Origin: an archaeon
GTDB lineage: Archaea > Asgardarchaeota > Heimdallarchaeia > Hodarchaeales > S146-22
NCBI GenBank assembly: GCA_024276395.1
Contig: JAJRXH010000368.1
Location: forward strand, 1-5,025
DNA length: 5,025 bases
Direction: 5' to 3'
Below, one piece after another: positions 1-5,025 of the stretch. The position numbers and the translations under genes were made by a program. Below the pieces are notes generated by a model, which saw only the letters and a list, made by a program, of their open reading frames with translations, had not been told where the DNA came from and did not search any database. Within the stretch, counting starts at the first letter, position 1, and the number at the start of each line of letters is the position of its first letter.

Positions 1-1356
1 GAGAAAATATTACTCAAGTTGAAAGGACTCATTCAACGTGAATTAGGTGTCATTTACCGTCAACAAGGAAATTTGGACCTAGCGATCCAATCTCTCCAGA
101 GAGCAATCCAAATATTTGAGAAAATTGGTAACCGACGACAAGCTGCCTTGACTTCATTGGATCTTGCCCAATTATATCTATACCTGAATGACTTATCGAC
201 TAGTCTCGAGTATCATCGGAAAGCAGAGATGACTTTCAGAAACATTGATGACTTTGTTAATTTAGCTCTCACGCTGAGCAATCAATCCCGAATTTACTTG
301 CGGATGAAACAACTTGGTTTGGCCATTAAAAAATTACAAGAAGCCAATAGATACTTGCAAGAAGGTATTGGACAGCCGCAAGAATGGAATAATCAAATGC
401 TAATGGGAAGCATCCAACTTCAGCAGGGCAATCTCACGCGTGCCACATATCATTACAAGGAGGCCGCATCCATAGCACGGGGAATGAAGAATAAATTTCT
501 AGAGGCAAGAGCGAATTATGATCTTGCACGCATCTTATTTTATCGTGGTAAGATTCGGCAAGCTCGACACGCGACAGAAAATGTTTTGTCCGCTTATTTA
601 GAACAACGTAAAGAAATTTCTGCTTTTCATATTGCTCTTGCTTATCAATTGCTGGGAGAGATTTTTTTAGATGGTTATCAAATGTACATGACAGCCCGTT
701 ATTACTTGGATCGAGCGTTGATCCATGCAAGAAAGTGTGATAACCCAGCAAGGCAAGTCAGCATTCGACTCGCTCTGATTCGCATAGATATTCTCACTCA
801 CGAATTAGATAATGCACGAAGGGAAATGGCCTCCATTGACTCGATCATTGATGGCTTTCCCCCTGAAATTGTTAGCGAATATCATTTCACGAAAGGTCTG
901 CTCTTAGATAATTTAAATGAGCACGAAAAGGCCTTGGAGCATTTTCAGCATGCAAGAATTATCTTATCGCGGCAGGATAACTTGTATTCCCAGATTATGA
1001 ACTTGTATCACATGGGATCGTGCTTGATCCACATCAATGCATTAGATGAAGCTCTGGATGTCCTTCAAAAGGGCTTGAAAATATCGCAGCTTCTTGATAA
1101 CTTGACATATCAAGCACGATGTCATGAGGCAATAGCGAGATTGCAGGAATTAAATCAAACATTCGTTGTCGCAGTCAATCATTGGGAAAAAGCACTACAG
1201 CTATACACCACAACGGAAGAAGAAATTTCCAAAATAATCTCAATTTATCTTAGGTTGATAGATTTGCATGAGAAATTGGGAAATAGTAAGAGAATGACTG
1301 AATTAGCACGTGATGTTCAGAAATTGATGAATAAAATTCATCATGAAATGCATTAG
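1..1356 (+). CDS. Tetratricopeptide-repeat (TPR) protein, 5' end outside the window
   Basis: The frame is open from the left edge (GAG AAA ATA...) to TAG at 1354-1356, giving 451 visible residues. An in-frame TTG at 19 is not convincing as a start, because the repeat pattern already runs through it and no ribosome-binding site precedes it; I treat the gene as truncated. The whole visible protein is helical repeats with a period of about 40 residues, each with the TPR pattern of an A-helix ending in L/A-x-x-Y/L and a B-helix with A-(x3)-A/Y. About eleven units can be counted, for example around ELGVIYRQQGNLDLAIQSLQ and KGLLLDNLNEHEKALEHFQ. No enzymatic domain, signal peptide or membrane segment is visible. 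TPR arrays form a superhelical scaffold that binds peptides or partner proteins; the missing N-terminus could hold another domain such as a kinase, ATPase or DNA-binding module. It lies convergent to the transporter genes, so a functional link is not implied. The family is confident; the specific role is unknown. Confidence 0.85.
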   Translation, partial: EKILLKLKGLIQRELGVIYRQQGNLDLAIQSLQRAIQIFEKIGNRRQAALTSLDLAQLYLYLNDLSTSLEYHRKAEMTFRNIDDFVNLALTLSNQSRIYLRMKQLGLAIKKLQEANRYLQEGIGQPQEWNNQMLMGSIQLQQGNLTRATYHYKEAASIARGMKNKFLEARANYDLARILFYRGKIRQARHATENVLSAYLEQRKEISAFHIALAYQLLGEIFLDGYQMYMTARYYLDRALIHARKCDNPARQVSIRLALIRIDILTHELDNARREMASIDSIIDGFPPEIVSEYHFTKGLLLDNLNEHEKALEHFQHARIILSRQDNLYSQIMNLYHMGSCLIHINALDEALDVLQKGLKISQLLDNLTYQARCHEAIARLQELNQTFVVAVNHWEKALQLYTTTEEEISKIISIYLRLIDLHEKLGNSKRMTELARDVQKLMNKIHHEMH

Positions 1357-1373
1357 GAAAAGAAAATAACGTC
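1357..1373 (-). terminator. T-rich stretch after ecfT, possible archaeal-type terminator
   Basis: The 17 bases between the convergent stop codons read, on the - strand, GACGTTATTTTCTTTTC. This pyrimidine tract starts a few bases after the ecfT TGA. Archaeal RNA polymerase can stop at T-rich stretches without a hairpin, and none is visible here. The tract is short and interrupted, so this is a weak call. The + strand sees an A-rich tract here, so the TPR transcript probably runs into antisense ecfT before ending. Confidence 0.3.
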
Positions 1374-2114
1374 TCAAATTGGCAATTCCAAGAATTGTTC
1401 CGATATCCACGGTGTTAATCCAATGAGTAACATCAACAATAATATGACTACATCTTTTCTCTTAAATTTCAGTTGCGAAATTCGTGTTGATTTGATGTGC
1501 GGCTGCCAACCACGGCTAATCATTGCTTCACTAACTTTTCTTGCAGCTTCCATTGCTTGAATGATCGTGGGAATGATGAGGGACGGAAGATGACGTGCCG
1601 CTTTGACCATCCCTTGGTCCAAGGGAATTCCTCTTGCTACTTGTAACTCATAAATTTCTCTTGTTTTCTTGAACAGGAAAGGGACTTGGCGATAGGCCAT
1701 TCCGAACTGCCAGGCTAGCAGTGGAGGGATTTTCAAACTCTCTAAAATCTGCGTAAATTCATCGGGATCGACCTTGCTGTAAAACCATGTAAATCCGAAG
1801 ACAACAATCCAGAATTTACCAACTAAAATTAGTGATTGATGAAGTATCAAGTTAAATAACAGAAGGTTGAGAATGAGAATGAATGAAGAAGGAAAGATCA
1901 ACGTGAGCAGCAAGATTTGCATTCTTTTTCGCGATAGCGTGCGAATGGTCAAGGTTAGTTGAATGAGGAGCAATGAAAAGACGGAGGACGCCTTCGTGAG
2001 AATGATGACGAGGATGAGTAGAATAATCATCCAAGTAAACAAGGTTCGTGGATCCATTTCCATTCTTCGTCGCTGCCATTCAATTCGGACGGATTCAGAA
2101 GAAGTCATTGACAT
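1374..2114 (-). CDS. ecfT: ECF transporter transmembrane coupling subunit EcfT (CbiQ family)
   Basis: A 246-residue membrane protein of usual EcfT length. It couples the ATPase pair to the substrate-binding subunit in the cytoplasmic membrane. The N-terminal region has the family-typical MDPRT (residues 20-24) leading into the first membrane helix (about 25-40). Further hydrophobic segments lie at about 44-57, 66-90, 93-111 and 221-238. The cytoplasmic coupling domain is well conserved: VDPDEFTQILESLKIP (115-130), the first Arg-Gly motif A160-R161-G162, and the second, S200-R201-G202-W203, preceded by AMEAARKVSEAM. These two motifs sit on the coupling helices that dock into the ATPase grooves. 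I chose ATG 2114 because GGGGGAGA at 2123-2130 lies just upstream at a good distance. An in-frame TTG at 2144 and an ATG at 2108 are less well placed. The start is 4 bp after the stop of the upstream ATPase gene, so the two are probably translationally coupled. Family call is firm. Confidence 0.94.
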   Translation of the reverse strand: MSMTSSESVRIEWQRRRMEMDPRTLFTWMIILLILVIILTKASSVFSLLLIQLTLTIRTLSRKRMQILLLTLIFPSSFILILNLLLFNLILHQSLILVGKFWIVVFGFTWFYSKVDPDEFTQILESLKIPPLLAWQFGMAYRQVPFLFKKTREIYELQVARGIPLDQGMVKAARHLPSLIIPTIIQAMEAARKVSEAMISRGWQPHIKSTRISQLKFKRKDVVILLLMLLIGLTPWISEQFLELPI

Positions 2115-2118
2115 GATG

Positions 2119-3012
2119 CTAGTCTCCCCCAAGTAGTTCTTCAAGTAGCGCGAAAAAATGATTTCGTTCTTGCAAAGCAGATAGAAATTCTTTTTGTGTG
2201 ATGATCTCTTCGTTTTTAAGCTTGATGAGAAGAATGATCCACTCTGGAAGATTTAGAGATCTCATCGTTTCCATGAGAGGGAATTGTAACAAGTAGTGAT
2301 GAAGAGACGAGTGCTGATACATTCTTCCGTTTTTTAGGAAAATTATCCTTGGATTGAGTGATAAAAGAAGTTCCATATCATGAGAAACGATGATGATTCC
2401 ATATTTCTTGGAGTGAAGGAGTTTTTTTAGGAATGCTTGGAATTGCAGTTTTGATTCAGCATCTAATCCCATTGTTGGCTCATCGAAAAGATAAAAGAAA
2501 GGATTGATTAGTTTCAGAATTGCTAATGATAAACGTCTTTTTTCACCACCGCTGAGAAAATGAGGGTTTACTTCTAACACCTTCTGGAGATGAAATTCCT
2601 CGATACTTTCTTGGAGGAGTTTTTTCTTCTCTTTTAAAGAATCTCGTGGATATCTTACTTCAACGACCTTCCATAATTCCTGAAAAACTGTTAGCGCGTG
2701 AAAATATTGATTTACGAGTTGGAAAGTTAGGTTCATGTATCTCGCGCGTTGACTGGTAGGTAACTTAGTTAGATCTTCATCGTCAACCGCGATTGAACCT
2801 TTTTTCAGGGGCAAGTACCCCATTAATGCTCTCAAAAGTGTAGTTTTTCCCGCCCCATTAGGACCCAAGATGGTCATCATTTCTCCGCTCTTGAGAGAGA
2901 AAGTAATATTTCTCAAGGTGAAAGTCGGTGCTTCTTCACGCCTTATTGAACCAGAAAAAAATGATTGAGAGGTATATTCACAAGTCAGACTGTCTACGAT
3001 CAATGTTGCCAT
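2119..3012 (-). CDS. ecfA2: ECF transporter ATP-binding subunit (EcfA/CbiO type), second of the pair
   Basis: A 297-residue ABC ATPase, one half of the predicted heterodimer that powers the ECF importer on the inner face of the membrane. All nucleotide-binding motifs are intact: Walker A GPNGAGKTT (50-58), Q-loop Q98, signature LSGGE (153-157), Walker B FYLFDE (173-178, catalytic E178), D-loop MGLD (181-184) and H-loop H211. After the ATPase core comes a C-terminal helical region of about 65 residues, as is usual for EcfA/CbiO. Two small oddities: about 12 extra residues (SGSIRREEAPTF, 20-31) between the usual A-loop aromatic region and the next strand, and a Q-loop surround (FQLVNQYFHALTV) that lacks the VFQ-x-P-x-x-Q form of typical EcfA. 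The start ATG at 3012 is backed by GGAGG at 3025-3029. The gene overlaps the 3' end of the preceding ATPase gene by 35 bp. The label A2 is by gene order only. It could be called CbiO-like in automatic annotation. Confidence 0.93.
   Translation of the reverse strand: MATLIVDSLTCEYTSQSFFSGSIRREEAPTFTLRNITFSLKSGEMMTILGPNGAGKTTLLRALMGYLPLKKGSIAVDDEDLTKLPTSQRARYMNLTFQLVNQYFHALTVFQELWKVVEVRYPRDSLKEKKKLLQESIEEFHLQKVLEVNPHFLSGGEKRRLSLAILKLINPFFYLFDEPTMGLDAESKLQFQAFLKKLLHSKKYGIIIVSHDMELLLSLNPRIIFLKNGRMYQHSSLHHYLLQFPLMETMRSLNLPEWIILLIKLKNEEIITQKEFLSALQERNHFFALLEELLGGD
2123..2130 (-). promoter_or_regulatory. Ribosome-binding site of ecfT
   Basis: The - strand reads GGGGGAGA, followed after 8 bases by ATG at 2114. 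It contains GGAG, complementary to the 3' end of 16S rRNA. It decides the start in favour of ATG 2114 over the TTG at 2144. It lies inside the last codons of the preceding ATPase gene. Confidence 0.7.
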
Positions 3013-3922
3013 TCTGATGGTTTTCCTCCATCTTTCTTTGGATTTTTAAGCAGGAAAGAATGTTCTCGCACCACTCAAGCTTCTCAGCTGCACTTGAATG
3101 GAATGACAGCTTTGCTGTTTCTGGACATCTCGGCCCAAGCTTCTGTTCCATTAGATAATAACTGGGAATGTTAATCTTGGTGGGGCGTGATGTAAGTAAG
3201 TATTCAAGTACATCGGTGGGCGGACCATCACGAATGATTTTTCCCTCTTCCATGTAAATTAACCGGGTAGCTAGAGGTAAGAAATCTTGAAGGTCGTGAG
3301 TGGCGATGATGATGGAGAAATCTTGTTGGTCATTTCTCTGGATGATCTTTCGCATGGTCTGAAAGACCAGTTGTCTATTTTCTTGATCTAGAAAGGAAAG
3401 AAGTTCATCGCACAAGAGAATGCTGGGTTCAGATATGAAAGCGGAGGCTAGAGTGAGTAATCTCAATTCACCTCCACTTAAATGGTGTGGTGGCTTGAAA
3501 GAAAGCGGTAGCAAGTTCCAATGAGAGGCAACATCTAAAACACGGTCCATTAATTGGTCAACATCCCATCCTAAAATCTCTAGCGTGAAAGCTAGCTCAT
3601 GTAACACGTTCTTCCCTACAACTTGGAACTCTGGCTCTTGGAACACGTGACCGAAATACCGTGCTAACTTGAATAAATCCTTTTCTTCCATCACTTTGCC
3701 TTTTACTTTCACGGTACCTTTCCACGTGCCAGAAGTAACGTGAGGTATTAGACCCCTCATTACCTTGAGCAACGTGGTTTTCCCAGATCCGGAAGGCCCT
3801 ATCAAGAGAATGATCTCACCAGCATATATCTCTAAGTTTATTCCTTGGAGGATGTACCTTTTCGCTGCTTTGGGAGCATACCATACCTTTTCTAGGGAAA
3901 GAAGTAATTTCGAAGTAGTCAT
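2978..3922 (-). CDS. ecfA1: ECF transporter ATP-binding subunit (EcfA/CbiO type), first of the pair
   Basis: A 314-residue ABC ATPase, the predicted partner of the downstream ATPase in the ECF importer. Motifs in order: A-loop region near Y15, Walker A GPSGSGKTT (42-50), Q-loop VFQEPEFQVVG with Q95, signature LSGGE (148-152), Walker B ILLCDE (168-173, catalytic E173), D-loop SFLD (176-179) and H-loop H209. The Q-loop form VFQ-x-P-x-x-Q is characteristic of EcfA and supports this family over other ABC importers. The segment after Walker B reads DELLSFLD, where most relatives have DEPT-x-GLD, so the usual Pro-Thr is missing; catalytic residues remain. A C-terminal region of about 70 residues follows, ending in a polar, low-complexity tail (KMEENHQNGNIDRRQ) whose codons contain the ribosome-binding site and start of the next gene. 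Start ATG 3922 has GTGAT at 3928-3932, 5 bases upstream. The label A1 is by gene order only. Confidence 0.94.
   Translation of the reverse strand: MTTSKLLLSLEKVWYAPKAAKRYILQGINLEIYAGEIILLIGPSGSGKTTLLKVMRGLIPHVTSGTWKGTVKVKGKVMEEKDLFKLARYFGHVFQEPEFQVVGKNVLHELAFTLEILGWDVDQLMDRVLDVASHWNLLPLSFKPPHHLSGGELRLLTLASAFISEPSILLCDELLSFLDQENRQLVFQTMRKIIQRNDQQDFSIIIATHDLQDFLPLATRLIYMEEGKIIRDGPPTDVLEYLLTSRPTKINIPSYYLMEQKLGPRCPETAKLSFHSSAAEKLEWCENILSCLKIQRKMEENHQNGNIDRRQSDL
3025..3029 (-). promoter_or_regulatory. Ribosome-binding site of ecfA2
   Basis: The - strand reads TGGAGGAAAACC upstream of ATG 3012. GGAGG is the strongest ribosome-binding match in the window, though its 12-base spacing is slightly long. 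It lies inside the final codons of ecfA1, so ribosomes finishing ecfA1 can re-initiate on ecfA2. Confidence 0.65.
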
Positions 3923-3925
3923 GAA

Positions 3926-3979
3926 TGATCACGAAGGGCTTGATGAGTAAACTGATTTGTTAGTATCCTTGATCACGAA
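3926..3979. repeat. Pair of perfect 10-bp direct repeats upstream of ecfA1
   Basis: TGATCACGAA occurs at 3926-3935 and again at 3970-3979, identical and in the same orientation, 44 bp from start to start. Each copy contains the palindrome TGATCA. Both lie in the 89-bp non-coding gap between the anchored protein gene and ecfA1 (3923-4011). The spacing is close to four helical turns. They could be operator half-sites or chance; no clear TATA box is visible nearby. Confidence 0.4.
3928..3932 (-). promoter_or_regulatory. Ribosome-binding site of ecfA1
   Basis: The - strand reads TTCGTGATCATTC before ATG 3922. GTGAT matches the distal part of the GGAGGTGAT complement of archaeal 16S rRNA, with a 5-base spacer. 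It lies within one copy of a 10-bp direct repeat (3926-3935), so a protein bound there would also mask translation initiation sequences in the DNA template region. Confidence 0.45.
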
Positions 3980-4011
3980 TTGATGATGCACGATGCAAGT
4001 GAGTATCGCTT

Positions 4012-4488
4012 TCAGGGCAAGAAGACAAATTTTAATGCAGCTGGGTTCGTGATGAAATAATAACTTACCCCTACTGATGGAGTAATCCATTGATTCGTCA
4101 TGATATCGTATTCTTGATAAATCCAACCAGTTCCATTGATTTTTTCCGTGAGATTGAAAATTGAGGTCACGTAAAATCCCATTCCTGGGTAATATCGTCC
4201 CTTGAGATGCGAACCTACCGTGTTTTTGAGAACGATTTCCAGTGACTGGTTGGCAGTGGCCGTTGTGACGATGGTCACATTGAGGGAAGATGCCTTGCTC
4301 TGGCTCTCGAAAAGAAGAACGACCATTATTGCTTGTTGCTCCGCATCATTCCACGCTGGTTCCTTGCTACGAACTTTCAAGGCTAAGTCAAAAGTGATGA
4401 AGGAAATGAGTAAGGAATATCCAAGCAAGAAAATGCAAATAATCAGTAAAACTGGTAAATATTTATCCTTGAGTGCCTTCAGGGGCAT
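4012..4488 (-). CDS. Membrane-anchored protein of unknown function with outside domain, possible ECF accessory protein
   Basis: I do not recognise this family. The product is 158 residues. A lysine-rich N-terminus (K4, K7, K9) precedes a single strong hydrophobic segment at about residues 11-33, which predicts an N-in anchor with the remaining 125 or so residues outside the cell. The outside part alternates polar and beta-like hydrophobic stretches (for example VVLLFES, NVTIVTT, GVSYYFI) and carries four N-x-S/T sequons at N70, N80, N112 and N118. There is no cysteine outside the anchor and no second membrane helix. ATG 4488 is preferred because GTGAT at 4493-4497 stands 4 bases before it; a GTG at 4497 would add three residues (MIL). 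The gene lies between the S-subunit gene (81-bp gap) and ecfA1 (89-bp gap) on the same strand, so it is probably co-transcribed with them. An accessory or substrate-handling role for the transporter is inferred from position only; an unrelated surface protein cannot be excluded. Confidence 0.75.
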   Translation of the reverse strand: MPLKALKDKYLPVLLIICIFLLGYSLLISFITFDLALKVRSKEPAWNDAEQQAIMVVLLFESQSKASSLNVTIVTTATANQSLEIVLKNTVGSHLKGRYYPGMGFYVTSIFNLTEKINGTGWIYQEYDIMTNQWITPSVGVSYYFITNPAALKFVFLP

Positions 4489-4569
4489 CAGAATCACAAC
4501 TCACGGAAACATTCTGTCTTTTTTTTCCTAAAACTCGTTATTTCATCCAGTAGTGGTTCCGATTTTTTC
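4489..4569 (-). other. Non-coding gap between the S-subunit gene and the anchored protein gene
   Basis: This 81-bp gap is A-rich on the - strand, including a run of eight A at 4519-4526. No T-rich terminator follows the S-subunit stop on the - strand, which agrees with read-through into the next genes. I see no convincing TATA/BRE element, so an internal promoter is neither supported nor excluded. Confidence 0.4.
4493..4497 (-). promoter_or_regulatory. Ribosome-binding site of the anchored protein gene
   Basis: The - strand reads GAGTTGTGATTCTG before ATG 4488. GTGAT, 4 bases from the ATG, has the same form and spacing as the site before ecfA1. It favours ATG 4488 over the GTG at 4497, whose own upstream GTGA (4501-4504) is only 3 bases away. 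Confidence 0.4.
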
Positions 4570-5025
4570 TCATTCTAGATTAGTTTTGTCCAAGGCTTCA
4601 TTTAGTAAAGGCATGGCCATAAAAAAGAGGAAATTGGTAATTTCGTGGAAAAGATAGAAGGGGATACCCAATAAAAAAGCAATGACTAATGATTCAGATC
4701 GTATTTCCGGAGTGAAGATGAGAAATGAAAGGGAGGTGAATACATCGTAAAACAAGGTTACTATGAAGCCAATGAGACCGAATACCAGACTTTCAATTGT
4801 TGATCCCCACCATTTACTGCCTTTTTCAATCTCTAATCTAATTAATCGCTCTAGTTCATGATCAAGGGAATCAGTTGACGCGATGTTGCTATCAGTCACT
4901 GGCCCATTCAAGAGTTTTTCTCCTTGATGAAATGAATGGAATTGAGAACCGACAAGTGAACCAATTAATACAGTGAACATTTGAGGAGGAAACTTGAACA
5001 GGAATAACAATCCTGCACTTCCCCA
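4570..5025 (-). CDS. Probable ECF transporter substrate-binding (S) subunit, 5' end outside the window
   Basis: The frame is open to the right edge (TGG GGA AGT GCA...) and ends at TGA 4570-4572, leaving the last 151 residues. An in-frame TTG at 5010 is inside a hydrophobic helix and is not a believable start. Three membrane segments are visible, at about residues 1-28, 75-105 and 110-141. The last two match the C-terminal half of ECF S subunits: a helix with GLIGFIVTLFYDVFTSL (83-99; compare the common G-x-x-T-x-x-YD-x-x-T-x-L pattern) and then GIPFYLFHEITNFLFF (120-135; compare G-I-P-F-x-x-x-H-x-x-x-N). A polar stretch at about 29-73, with many charged residues (LDHELERLIRLEIEKGSKWW), separates the first visible helix from the second; it is longer than the short loops of compact S subunits. 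The neighbouring EcfA and EcfT genes on the same strand strongly support the call. The first helices, where the EcfT-contact motif and much of the ligand site lie, are missing, so the substrate cannot be guessed. Confidence 0.75.
   Translation of the reverse strand, partial: WGSAGLLFLFKFPPQMFTVLIGSLVGSQFHSFHQGEKLLNGPVTDSNIASTDSLDHELERLIRLEIEKGSKWWGSTIESLVFGLIGFIVTLFYDVFTSLSFLIFTPEIRSESLVIAFLLGIPFYLFHEITNFLFFMAMPLLNEALDKTNLE

Noticed and set aside
434..751. Open frame of 105 codons on the - strand within the TPR gene
   Set aside because: It is antisense to a clearly coding repeat protein, has no recognisable domain and no upstream ribosome-binding site.
1610..1626. Near-perfect palindrome TCCCTTGGTCCAAGGGA on both strands
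   Set aside because: It lies within ecfT codons for GIPLDQG, just after the first Arg-Gly motif. Arms are 8 bp with a single central base. It is not at a gene end or start, so chance plus codon constraint explains it better than a regulatory site.
2115..2144. Longer EcfT start at TTG 2144
   Set aside because: It would add ten residues (MKNYLGETSI) overlapping the upstream gene. The strong GGGGGAGA sits between this TTG and ATG 2114 and is correctly spaced for the ATG.
3929..4126. Open frame of 65 codons on the - strand spanning the gap before ecfA1
   Set aside because: It overlaps the anchored protein gene in another frame, has no ribosome-binding site, and gives no recognisable or membrane-like product.
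4519..4526. Run of eight T on the + strand as a terminator
   Set aside because: No + strand gene ends nearby; the only + strand gene stops at 1356. On the - strand it is an A run and cannot act as a terminator for the S-subunit gene.
4202..4531. Open frame of 109 codons on the + strand opposite the anchored protein gene
   Set aside because: The - strand frame has a clean anchor plus outside domain and a ribosome-binding site. The + strand product is a composition shadow without domain features.

Overview
This is a chromosomal window of moderate A+T content. It carries one gene on the + strand and a dense run of four genes on the - strand, meeting tail to tail near 1357-1373. The - strand genes read, in order of transcription: a 5'-truncated integral membrane protein that looks like the substrate-binding (S) subunit of an energy-coupling factor (ECF) transporter (4570-5025); an unrecognised protein with one N-terminal membrane anchor and an outside domain (4012-4488); two ABC-type ATPases of the EcfA/CbiO kind (2978-3922 and 2119-3012); and the transmembrane coupling subunit EcfT (1374-2114). 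The + strand gene (1-1356) is the 3' part of a protein built from about eleven consecutive tetratricopeptide repeats.

The host is most likely an archaeon, and an Asgard-type lineage is possible. The reasons are the long TPR-only protein, ribosome-binding sites of the GGAG and GTGAT type, the lack of bacterial promoter or hairpin-terminator signals, and a predicted outside domain with four N-x-S/T sequons. None of these is decisive. No rRNA, tRNA, mobile element or CRISPR was seen.

The four - strand genes would supply every part of an ECF-type ABC importer. The S subunit binds a small substrate (vitamin, metal or similar) in the membrane. EcfT, through its two Arg-Gly coupling motifs, links it to the ATPase heterodimer. 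ATP hydrolysis then drives toppling of the S subunit. An S gene beside dedicated A and T genes is the 'group I' arrangement, so this transporter probably serves one substrate. That substrate cannot be read from the sequence.

The least ordinary element is the anchored outside-facing protein encoded between the S subunit and the ATPases. Its position recalls the accessory proteins of the nickel/cobalt ECF systems (CbiN, NikN, NikL), but I see no sequence resemblance to them. It is the best candidate here for an undescribed component. Its gene is followed by an 89-bp gap with a perfect 10-bp direct repeat, one copy of which covers the ribosome-binding site of the first ATPase gene.
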